The notes under the pieces are model-generated. The model did not search any database. It saw nothing but the letters and a program-made list of their open reading frames with translations, and was not told the DNA's origin. This document shows positions 1 through 6,235 of a stretch of DNA of 7,950 bases, piece after piece. Each line of letters starts with the position of its first letter. Positions within the stretch are counted from its first letter, which is position 1. A program made the position numbers and the translations under genes. The stretch is from contig NZ_QFQZ01000127.1 of NCBI RefSeq assembly GCF_003243465.1, positions 1-7,950 on the forward strand, written 5' to 3'. The DNA comes from Caulobacter segnis (GTDB lineage Bacteria > Pseudomonadota > Alphaproteobacteria > Caulobacterales > Caulobacteraceae).

Positions 1-2
1 AG

Positions 3-743
3 GACATGCAGGCGATCACCAACGCCTATTACGCCAAGTTCGTCGAGGAGCTGGCCGCCACCGGCGTGACCATCATCCCGCTGCAAGACGCCGTGATTCG
101 CAGCGCCGGCCTGCAGCGGTTGATGAACATGGCCAAGCCCGCGCCCTACATCCGCGGCGGGGCCAACCGCAGCGGGTTCTATTCGCCCCCCGGCTACAAG
201 TTCTACTTCACGCCGCTGGACGGCCGCGCCAAGGCCATGGGCGACACCATGACCACCACGGGCTCGCAAGTGCCCGAGGAGATGGCCATGAAGGAGCTGA
301 ACGCCGGCATCCTGGGTGTCCGCATGGTCGTCGACTTCGCCGAGATCGAGGCGCGGGGCCGGGGTATGCTGGGCATGCGCCCGCCGACCGCCCGCGTGAA
401 GAGCAAGGCCAATGTCGCCCTGCTGCCAGTCGACACCCAGCTGTGGGTTCTGACGCCCCAGGCCAAGTCGACCTACTCGGACTTGGGCCATCGCCAGCGC
501 TACGCCCTGACCAGCCCGATCGTCATGCCGGACTCCATCCTGTCGGTCGACGACACGACGCCCCGGGGAAGCAAGGTCAGCGACGGCGTCGCCAGCGCCA
601 TCGGCGTCCTGGCCGGCGTCGGCGGCCAGAAGACCCGCACCTATCAGGTCACAGTCGATCCGGTCGCTTGGAGCAAGGACGTCTCGGCCGCCATGGATGA
701 AGTAGGCAAGGTGATGATCGCGAGGTTCAACGCGGATCGATGA
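3..743 (+). CDS. Unrecognised protein, 5'-partial (start lies before the window)
   Basis: The frame is open from the window edge to a TGA at 741-743, giving at least 246 codons. The first ATG at 6 is preceded directly by AGGAC, which is too close to act as a ribosome binding site. I therefore treat that Met as internal and the gene as cut by the window edge. The visible part is soluble-looking, with no membrane segment and no Cys. It runs from an alpha-helical start (YYAKFVEELAATGVTIIPL) through a Gly/Tyr/Phe-rich stretch around residues 50-70, then alternating beta-like segments such as ILGVRMVVDF. A Gly/Ala/Val-rich segment sits near residues 195-207 and a helical tail closes the protein. 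I recognise no family or catalytic motif. The beta-rich composition would suit an exported or periplasmic protein, but the N-terminus that would show a signal peptide is missing. Codon use is typical of the window and a strong hairpin follows the stop. Confidence 0.75.
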   Translation, partial: DMQAITNAYYAKFVEELAATGVTIIPLQDAVIRSAGLQRLMNMAKPAPYIRGGANRSGFYSPPGYKFYFTPLDGRAKAMGDTMTTTGSQVPEEMAMKELNAGILGVRMVVDFAEIEARGRGMLGMRPPTARVKSKANVALLPVDTQLWVLTPQAKSTYSDLGHRQRYALTSPIVMPDSILSVDDTTPRGSKVSDGVASAIGVLAGVGGQKTRTYQVTVDPVAWSKDVSAAMDEVGKVMIARFNADR

Positions 744-1165
744 ACTCGAAGCCTCAGCCCAGGTGCGCCGTCGCGCCTGGCTTGAGGGCGCCTCCGTCTT
801 GCGCCAGGAACGGACGTTGGCTGTGGCACTGGAAATGGACCTTCAGCGACGTTCTCGCTCAGACGGAAGCGACACCTTCATTCGCTCGCAGCGAGGACGG
901 ACAACCGTTACGCTGGACAGAGCTCAAATCACAATGCGTCGCACTGTTGGCGGCGTTGGGTTGCCAAACTGCTCGCGTTAGGAGCCCGCCATAATGAGCC
1001 TGACGCGACAACCTCACACTGTCCGGCTAACCCATTAGGACGGAACGAAGCGGCAAGTTCGCCAACCTGGGGCCACAACTCGACGCTGACCAGGAAGCCG
1101 GCTCGACAAGCTTAACGCTGTCTCAGCTTCCCGCCACTGGCGACCGCTCCTCAACGCGCTATCGC
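744..1165. other. About 420-bp gap without a convincing gene
   Basis: Apart from the 752-787 hairpin I see no supported gene here. Two short frames exist: an ATG at 740 that overlaps the upstream TGA (84 codons) and a GTG at 763 (72 codons). Neither encodes a recognisable motif, both run through the hairpin, and they overlap each other in different frames. By eye the stretch looks less strongly G/C-biased than the flanking genes and has stops in all frames after about 1000. It also contains the convergent 3' ends of the gene at 3-743 and the minus-strand hydrolase gene. It may be degenerate DNA, but I find no recognisable remnant. Confidence 0.5.
752..787 (+). terminator. Long hairpin just after the first gene; candidate terminator or 3'-end stabiliser
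   Basis: Bases 752-766 pair with 787-773 in a 15-bp stem. It has one C-C mismatch (758/781) and two G-T wobbles, and one further G-C pair (767/772) closes a 4-base loop, CCGT. It begins 8 bases after the stop codon of the upstream gene. No T-run follows (GGCGCCTCC), so it is not a canonical intrinsic terminator. In GC-rich alphaproteobacteria such hairpins can still mark transcript 3' ends. The pairing is seen in the sequence; the function is inferred. Confidence 0.5.
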
Positions 1166-2152
1166 TTAACCGGGCGTCGATCCCGTCGCTGTGTTGTAGT
1201 GCGGCGCGCTGGGATCATTCGGATTGGGGCGCTCCCCCGGCGCCGTTGCGCTTTCCGTCCAGGCGCGCTGGATCAGGTCCCGCAGGAAGCGCGCGCCGTT
1301 GGCGACGTGGACATAGGCATACTCCCGCGCCTCCGTGTCGTTCGGATTGGAGAAGGCGTTGCGCTTGTCCATCCGATAGACGGCCTCGGCGTCGCGGCCG
1401 CTGGCGTCCACGAAGGCCAGGACCTGGTCGAACAGGTCGCCCTGCTGGTGGTCGATCGCGCCGAGCCGGCCGTCGATGTCGGTTGTCTTCAGGTCGATCG
1501 CGTTGACGAAGCGCGTCTCGAAGCGTCCATGGATGTCGCCTTCCAGGGTGTAGCCGTTCGGATTGGGGCCTCGCCAGCCGTTGCTGTGCCAGGTGACATG
1601 CATCGGCTGGGCGCCGTCGCCGACATAGTGCCCCAGCCAGGCGACATGGAAGGCGCAGGTCGGCTCGATAAGGCTGGGATCGCCCTTGGCCTGCAGCTTG
1701 CGAACCTGGCGGAAACAGGCGACGAGGCGGCCGTAGCCCTCGACCACCGCATAGGGCAGCGTACCAGTCCAGCGGACATTCGTGCGGCTGGCCGCCTCAA
1801 GGTCGCCCCTGGCGACCAGGCGATCGTGCTCATCCTTCAAGGCCAGGATGAACTCGAACCGCGAGCGTGGGATCACGCGCATGAAGGCGAATTGCTGCCG
1901 GAACCAGCCATGATTGGGATCCTCGGCGATCTTCGAGAGCGGCTCCGAGGCGTTGCGCCAGTTGTCCGGCTCGGTGGCGTTGGCGGCGATATATTCGACG
2001 TGGCGCTTCAAGAACGTCGGTCCGTTCTCGGGCAGCGCCATCACGGCGGCCCGGTCGATCACCTCGTGGCCGCGCTTGCCCCAGGCGGCGGCGGGAGTCG
2101 AAGACAGGCCGGCCAGGGCCAGGCAGGCGAAAGCCGTCAGGGTCTTGTGCAT
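1166..2152 (-). CDS. Secreted S1/P1-nuclease-type zinc hydrolase (zinc-dependent phospholipase C superfamily)
   Basis: The protein has 328 residues with a clear Sec signal peptide (1-23, ending SSTPAAA), so the mature chain starts with Trp24. An N-terminal Trp is required in this fold because its amino group binds zinc. Visible zinc ligands are W24, H29 (WGKRGH), D63 (EPDNW), H81 (NHGW), H175, D179 and H185 (GHYVGDGAQPMH), H208 and E212. The W-x4-H, H-x3-D-x5-H and H-x22-H spacings match nuclease P1 (W1/H6, H116/D120/H126, H149). The last ligand is Glu where P1 has Asp153, a feature of phospholipase C enzymes. Family members are periplasmic or secreted and cleave phosphodiesters in single-stranded nucleic acids, or 3'-nucleotides; the substrate here is not shown. 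C146 and C166 could form a disulfide. The Pro/Asn/Thr-rich tail (about 303-328) looks disordered. The ATG at 2152-2150 has GGGAA six bases upstream. The gene lies 60 bp downstream of the receptor gene on the same strand, with a hairpin between, so cotranscription is likely. Confidence 0.85.
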   Translation of the reverse strand: MHKTLTAFACLALAGLSSTPAAAWGKRGHEVIDRAAVMALPENGPTFLKRHVEYIAANATEPDNWRNASEPLSKIAEDPNHGWFRQQFAFMRVIPRSRFEFILALKDEHDRLVARGDLEAASRTNVRWTGTLPYAVVEGYGRLVACFRQVRKLQAKGDPSLIEPTCAFHVAWLGHYVGDGAQPMHVTWHSNGWRGPNPNGYTLEGDIHGRFETRFVNAIDLKTTDIDGRLGAIDHQQGDLFDQVLAFVDASGRDAEAVYRMDKRNAFSNPNDTEAREYAYVHVANGARFLRDLIQRAWTESATAPGERPNPNDPSAPHYNTATGSTPG

Positions 2153-2168
2153 GGAGAGTTCCCGTACG

Positions 2169-2195
2169 CGGGATCCAGGCGCCGCCTGGACCCCG
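2169..2195 (-). terminator. Hairpin between the receptor and hydrolase genes; possible attenuator or processing site
   Basis: TCCAGGC (2174-2180) pairs perfectly with GCCTGGA (2184-2190) around a 3-base loop. After one A-C mismatch the stem continues for four more pairs (2169-2172 with 2195-2192). It lies in the 60-bp gap, 18 bases after the receptor stop codon on the minus strand and 16 bases before the hydrolase ATG. There is no following U-run, so full termination is doubtful. Partial termination or protection of the receptor mRNA would set different levels for the two genes. The pairing is seen; the role is inferred. Confidence 0.4.
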
Positions 2196-2212
2196 CCTTG
2201 AGGCGAGACGGA

Positions 2213-4798
2213 TCAGAAGTCGCGGGTGATCGTCAGCTCGAAGGTCCGGCCGAAGATCGGACGGCCGTAGATCGGCTCCGGCGTGCCCTGCCCCACCAGC
2301 TTGTCGGCGCGCGGATTACCTTCGGTGAGGGCGAAGGTCTTGGTCATGTTTCGGCCGGCGAGCTTGATCTTCCAGTCGTCGAAGTCAGCGGACACGCCGA
2401 GATCCAACGTGGTGTAGGCGGGCATCAGAGTCGTGTTGCTGACGTCCACATAACGGTCGCCGACGTAGTTGACGCGGGCGTAGGCGTCCATATCGACCTT
2501 GCCGAGCTTGAAGCTGACGCTGGGCGAGATCGAGCCGTACCACTTGGGCTGGCGGGTCGGCATCTTGCCGTTGGCGTCGATCGGCGGACCGCCGTACTCG
2601 TCGGTCAGGCGCGCCAGCTTGATGCCGTTGTAGTTGATCGACGAGTCGATCCGGAACCACCGCACCGGGCGGTACTTGGCGGCCAGCTCGAAGCCGGGGC
2701 TGACCGCGTCGCCGGTATAGTTGGCCTGGATGATCTCGCCGGTCTTGGGATCGATGCCGGAGCCGGCCGCCGAGTACGGCGCGTACTTGGCGTAGAAGAC
2801 GGTGGCGAAGACATCGAGCTTCTTCGTATCGAGCTTCAGGCCGCCCTCGTACTGATCGACCTCGGTCATGTCGATCTCGGCGTCGCGCACGACGCTGCGC
2901 GCGGACGGCGCGTTGTAGGACTTGGCGTAGCGGACATAGCCGGCCACGCGCTTGGAGAACTCGTAATAGGCGCCGGCGGTCCACGAGAACAGGTCGTAGC
3001 TGGCCTCCCGCTCGCTGAAGAGGCCAGTCAGGCCCTTGACCTTGTCATCGGCCAGCGTGGTCTTGTCGCCCAGGTCGTACGTCGCCGTGCCGTACTTGCG
3101 GCCATGGAACTTCGAGTATTGCTGGCGGAAACCCGCATCGATCCGCAGCTTGTCGGTGATGTGCCACTGGTCGTTCAGATAGACCGCGACGTGGTTCATC
3201 CGCGCGAAGTCGCGGTCGGCGGCGGTGCCGTAGGTGATGACGCCGCCGTCGGTGACCGAGCCGATGACCTTGCCGGCGCTGTTGTAGGCCACCAAGTCCA
3301 ACGGGCGGGGCTGGGTCGTCATCTCGATCAGCATCCGCTGGCGGTAGTAGTCGAGGCTGTGCTCGAAGTGCGAGCCGAACAGGCCGAACGTCAGGTCGTG
3401 GCGGCCCAAGGGCGTCTGTAGCGCCTTGGAGACCCGAAAGTCGTCCAGCAGGGACTTCACCTTCAGGTTCGTCGCCCGGTAGTCGCCGGTCAGGATCAGG
3501 CCGTGCGCCTGGGCGGGGTCATAGACCTCGGCGCCGTTCGCGCCGGCGATCACGTAGCCGAAGCGCGCGACGGGGCCGAACGCCTTGGCGGCCGCGCTGG
3601 CGTAGCGCTGGGCGAAAACGTTGGCGTTGGTCGGATAGCCTTCGGAATAGATGGCGTCCAACCCGCCGCCGATCTCCGTCGCCCGCGCCTTGTTGCTGAT
3701 CCGCCAGCCGTCGCCCAGCGTGCGCTGGAAGTCGAGGCCGACCGTCTTCAGCCGGGTTTGCCGCCCGTCGGTCAGGTCGCGGTCGAGCACCTCGACGGAG
3801 CGCGCGCTCCCCTGTGGGATCATCATCTTCACATGGCGCAGCGACGGCGTGTTCAGGGTGCCGGTGAACGGGTCGAGGACGTCCGACAGCGAGTCCTGGG
3901 GATTGTCCGGATTGGCCAGGGGCACCGGGAGGATGAAGGCGTTCTTGTCATTGAGCACGCGGACGAAAAGGTTGACGTCGCCGCCCTCGATCTCGCGCGT
4001 CAGGTTCATGCGGAACTGGCCGCCCCTGTCGGCGGTGTAGCCCATCTTCCGATAGCCATCGCTGACCCTGTAGAAGCCGCCTAAGGCCAGATAAGTCTTC
4101 TCGGCCAGCGGCCCGGACCAGTAGGCGTCGACCCGGCCGAGGCCGATGCTGCCCGCGGTCAGGCGGACCGCGCCCTTGGCCACGTCGCCACCGCGGCGGC
4201 TGATGTTGTTCATCATCGCGATCGCCTGGTCGGCGAAGACTGGCGCCGTGCCGCCGCGCACCACCTCGAACCGCTGGGTCATGATGTCGATGCGGCTCAA
4301 CACGTCGGAGTTGGCGAAGTGGGCGCCGTTCTGGGCCAGGATTGGCGCGCCGTCTTCCTGGAACTCCGTGAAGGCGCCCTCGCCCGGCACGCCGCGGATG
4401 CGCCAGACGTTCTGCACCTCGCCGCCGCTGGCCTCGCCATAGACACCGGGAATCCGGTTCAGCATGTCGATCGTCCCCGTCGGCGCGATCCGCTCGATAT
4501 CCGCCGAGGACAGGGTCGTCACGGCGTAGGAGGTTTCGAACTGGCGCTCGCCCACGGTGGTGCCAGTGACGATCAGGGTGTCGAGCTGCAGGCCCAGACC
4601 TTCGGCCTGATCGCGGGCTTCACCGGCTTTCGTCGAAGCCTTGTGGTCCGCAGACGGCTTGGACGCGCGCGCTTTGTCCACCTGCTGCGCGGCCGCCGAG
4701 AGCGGCGCGACCACCAGAGCGGCCGTCAGCGCCAGCCAGCTGACGCCGGCGCGGTTGAATTGGATCTTTTGCACTGAAACCCCCACGGAGGGCGGCAT
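2213..4798 (-). CDS. TonB-dependent outer-membrane receptor
   Basis: The protein has 861 residues, typical for the family. A signal peptide (hydrophobic core about 18-36, ending SAAAQ) is followed by a charged linker and a TonB-box-like LDTLIVTG at 72-79. The plug spans roughly 80-205 with DMLNRIPGVYGEASGG (111-126), VWRIRGVPG (131-139), QEDGAPIL (147-154), RFEVVRGGTAPVFADQ (176-191) and NNISRRGG (197-204). The rest is a 22-strand-type barrel ending in FELTITRDF with a terminal Phe, the outer-membrane insertion signal. The QEDG / RFE-VRGG / N-ISRRGG set is characteristic of the large Caulobacter and Sphingomonad receptor groups, many of which take up oligosaccharides; the substrate cannot be read from the sequence. 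The start is uncertain. The ATG at 4798 has GGAGAG directly abutting it, while a GTG at 4774-4772 has GGGGG five bases upstream and gives a cleaner signal peptide (VQKIQFNRAG). It lies 160 bp after the ROK gene and carries the 21-bp dyad (4815-4835) in its leader, so it is probably controlled by that regulator. Confidence 0.93.
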   Translation of the reverse strand: MPPSVGVSVQKIQFNRAGVSWLALTAALVVAPLSAAAQQVDKARASKPSADHKASTKAGEARDQAEGLGLQLDTLIVTGTTVGERQFETSYAVTTLSSADIERIAPTGTIDMLNRIPGVYGEASGGEVQNVWRIRGVPGEGAFTEFQEDGAPILAQNGAHFANSDVLSRIDIMTQRFEVVRGGTAPVFADQAIAMMNNISRRGGDVAKGAVRLTAGSIGLGRVDAYWSGPLAEKTYLALGGFYRVSDGYRKMGYTADRGGQFRMNLTREIEGGDVNLFVRVLNDKNAFILPVPLANPDNPQDSLSDVLDPFTGTLNTPSLRHVKMMIPQGSARSVEVLDRDLTDGRQTRLKTVGLDFQRTLGDGWRISNKARATEIGGGLDAIYSEGYPTNANVFAQRYASAAAKAFGPVARFGYVIAGANGAEVYDPAQAHGLILTGDYRATNLKVKSLLDDFRVSKALQTPLGRHDLTFGLFGSHFEHSLDYYRQRMLIEMTTQPRPLDLVAYNSAGKVIGSVTDGGVITYGTAADRDFARMNHVAVYLNDQWHITDKLRIDAGFRQQYSKFHGRKYGTATYDLGDKTTLADDKVKGLTGLFSEREASYDLFSWTAGAYYEFSKRVAGYVRYAKSYNAPSARSVVRDAEIDMTEVDQYEGGLKLDTKKLDVFATVFYAKYAPYSAAGSGIDPKTGEIIQANYTGDAVSPGFELAAKYRPVRWFRIDSSINYNGIKLARLTDEYGGPPIDANGKMPTRQPKWYGSISPSVSFKLGKVDMDAYARVNYVGDRYVDVSNTTLMPAYTTLDLGVSADFDDWKIKLAGRNMTKTFALTEGNPRADKLVGQGTPEPIYGRPIFGRTFELTITRDF

Positions 4799-4814
4799 CT
4801 CTCCGGGCCGCCAA

Positions 4815-4835
4815 TATCTTCATCAATAGAAGATA
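4815..4835 (-). promoter_or_regulatory. Perfect 21-bp inverted repeat upstream of the receptor gene; candidate ROK operator
   Basis: TATCTTC (4815-4821) and GAAGATA (4829-4835) are perfect 7-base inverted arms around 7 bases, and the site is A/T-rich in a G/C-rich region. Read on the minus strand it begins TTTAT-C-TTC and ends 16 bases before the receptor ATG. A related site, with the same arm core and the same spacing, lies between the ROK and symporter genes at 6152-6172. ROK repressors such as NagC, Mlc and XylR bind A/T-rich inverted repeats of about this size, so the ROK protein encoded next door is the natural candidate. An mRNA hairpin next to the start codon is an alternative. Confidence 0.55.
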
Positions 4836-4844
4836 AATGTGACG

Positions 4845-4891
4845 GTTTTTTCCTCGGCCATCGCGCTCACGCGGGCTCGGGGTGAAAAAAC
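4845..4891. repeat. T-tract/A-tract inverted arms upstream of the receptor gene
   Basis: GTTTTTTC (4845-4852) and GAAAAAAC (4884-4891) are perfect 8-base inverted arms separated by 31 bases of G/C-rich DNA, which includes a short CGCG...CGCG pairing. Runs of six A or T are rare in this window. The arms lie upstream of the 21-bp dyad on the receptor side. They could bend promoter DNA, act as an UP-like element or second operator, or form the base of a terminator for the ROK transcript. No reliable -35/-10 pair could be assigned. The arms are seen; the role is speculative. Confidence 0.3.
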
Positions 4892-4958
4892 AGCGTAAAC
4901 ACACGTCGCCAGCAATCATCCGAGCAATGACAGGCGGCCCTTTTCCTCCGCTTCTGAA

Positions 4959-6125
4959 CTAAAATCCGATCGCGGACAGCGGTTCGGGGGCGAGCGCGGC
5001 GGTCAGAGGCAAGGCCGCCGCTCCGAGCCGGGGACCGGAGGCGGTCACCGAACTCAACCGGATTTCCGGCCAAGGGTTTTCATCGCGAACACGCGCCGCC
5101 GCTGCCGACCGCATCCGCTCCACCAGGCGCTCCGCCACCGGCTTTGGCAGCAGCCCGCATACGAACACCGCCTCCGGATCGAGAAGGTAGGTCGCGCTCC
5201 GGACGACCTCGAGCAGCTGGTCGGCGGCGCGCTCGATCCAAGATTCGATCGCGGGGCGGATTTCTTCGGTCAGCGTCACGTCCTCGATCCGACTGACCGG
5301 AAAGCCCCACCGCGCCAGATGCGCCAGGAGATCGTCTCCCGAGGGCCTGGCGAGATTGCGCGGGAAGAAGGCCCCGATCTCCCCGGCGTTGCCATGCGCG
5401 CCGCGCTGAAGCTGACCGTCCATGATCAGCCCGCCGCCCACCCCATGGGCGACATAGATCGACAGGAAGCTCCGGAACTGGCGACCATCGCCGAACAGCG
5501 ACTCCGCCAGCGCCATCGACGCCGCATCGTTCTCGTAGACCACCCTCACGCCCAGACGCTCCGCGAGAAACCGTCCAGGATGCAGCCCCCGCCAGGACGC
5601 GAACTGCGGCAGCGGAATCGGGATCGGCGAGCCCCGTCCGACATGGCCCGGCATCGCCAGCCCCAGCCCAAGGAAGCGCGCGTCGGGCCAGCCCAGCGCC
5701 GCGCGCCCTTCCGCCAGTTGGCGCGCGATCTCCTGGGCGACAGCCTCTGGAGACAGGTCCCAGAGCGGCAGCCGAGCCTCCCAACGCGGCTGGCCCGCGA
5801 GGTCGGCGAGGCAGATCTCCAGGTGCTCGACGGTCAGCGCCGCCCCCGCCGCGAAGGCCCCTTCGGGAGCCAGCGACAGGATCTGCCGGGGCTTGCCCCG
5901 CTTGCCGCTCGGCGAGGCCATGACCTCCACGAGCAGGCCGCGCAGGATCAGCGAGGTCGAGACATTGGTCAGGGTCGAGGCTTGCAAGCCGCACAGCTCG
6001 GCGATCCGCCCCCGGTGCACCTCGCCCTGCTGGCGCACGACCTGGAGGACCCTGCGCTCGGTGGCGTTCAGGTCGAACAGCCCGTCGCGCGACGACGGGG
6101 CGAGCGCGGAAGGAGCCGGGTTCAT
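4959..6125 (-). CDS. ROK-family transcriptional regulator (NagC/Mlc/XylR type)
   Basis: The protein has 388 residues. An N-terminal winged helix-turn-helix (about 18-85) contains NATERRVLQVVRQQGEVHRG, AELCGLQASTLTNVSTSLILRGLLVE and a basic wing, GKRGKPRQ. The ROK sugar-kinase-like domain follows with YENDAASMALAESLFG (197-212), AHGVGGGLIMDGQLQRG (226-242) and AGEIG (247-251). The phosphate-binding DxGxT motif of ROK kinases is replaced by GAALTVEH (94-101), so this is a regulator and not a kinase. The usual ROK zinc signature (His, then CxCGxxGC) after AGEIG is absent; the sequence there is GAFFPRNLARPSGDD. ROK regulators usually bind a sugar or sugar phosphate and release DNA. I chose the ATG at 6125-6123, with GAGG eleven bases upstream. 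The frame stays open to an ATG at 6212, but that start would run through the divergent promoter and dyad. The stop is TAG. Its position between a receptor and a divergent transporter fits a local specific regulator. Confidence 0.88.
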   Translation of the reverse strand: MNPAPSALAPSSRDGLFDLNATERRVLQVVRQQGEVHRGRIAELCGLQASTLTNVSTSLILRGLLVEVMASPSGKRGKPRQILSLAPEGAFAAGAALTVEHLEICLADLAGQPRWEARLPLWDLSPEAVAQEIARQLAEGRAALGWPDARFLGLGLAMPGHVGRGSPIPIPLPQFASWRGLHPGRFLAERLGVRVVYENDAASMALAESLFGDGRQFRSFLSIYVAHGVGGGLIMDGQLQRGAHGNAGEIGAFFPRNLARPSGDDLLAHLARWGFPVSRIEDVTLTEEIRPAIESWIERAADQLLEVVRSATYLLDPEAVFVCGLLPKPVAERLVERMRSAAAARVRDENPWPEIRLSSVTASGPRLGAAALPLTAALAPEPLSAIGF

Positions 6126-6151
6126 CGAAGCGCCATCCTCGCACGCTACAC

Positions 6152-6172
6152 GTCGTTCACGACATGAACATA
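6152..6172. promoter_or_regulatory. Imperfect inverted repeat in the divergent ROK/symporter promoter; candidate ROK operator
   Basis: On the minus strand this site reads TTTATGTTC-N6-TGAAC (including two flanking bases). The receptor-leader site reads TTTATCTTC-N6-TGAAG. Both are therefore TTTAT-S-TTC, seven bases, GAA-S. Here the left arm TATGTTC is intact, while in the right arm only the inner four bases (GAAC) obey the dyad. The centre lies about 37 bases upstream of the ROK ATG, so the regulator could control itself and the symporter from one site. The site covers the ATG at 6164, making that codon an unlikely start for the symporter. Confidence 0.5.
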
Positions 6173-6235
6173 AACGTCTCCGGGCGCGGTTGGCATCTCG
6201 AATTCGTCTCACCGGCGCGAAGGCTCTTCCGGCGC

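Noticed and set aside
740..994. Small frames after the first gene (ATG at 740 overlapping the stop, and GTG at 763)
   Set aside because: The ATGA overlap suggested translational coupling, but both products lack recognisable features, overlap each other and run through a strong hairpin.
1199..3421. A 740-codon open frame on the + strand
   Set aside because: It lies opposite the hydrolase and receptor genes, has low-complexity Val/Ala/Gly/Arg/Asp composition typical of the antisense frame of GC-rich genes, and shows no motif. The minus-strand products are clearly real.
4799..4958. Sigma-70-type -35/-10 for the receptor gene
   Set aside because: I looked for TTGAC and TATAAT-like or Caulobacter GCTANAWC boxes at sensible spacing and found no convincing pair. 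TTTATCTTC could overlap a -10, but no -35 matches it.
6126..6212. Longer N-terminus for the ROK protein (29 extra residues from an ATG at 6212)
   Set aside because: The extension is Arg-rich, unlike the family, and would cross the divergent promoter and dyad. The ATG at 6125 has a plausible ribosome binding site and begins just ahead of the helix-turn-helix.
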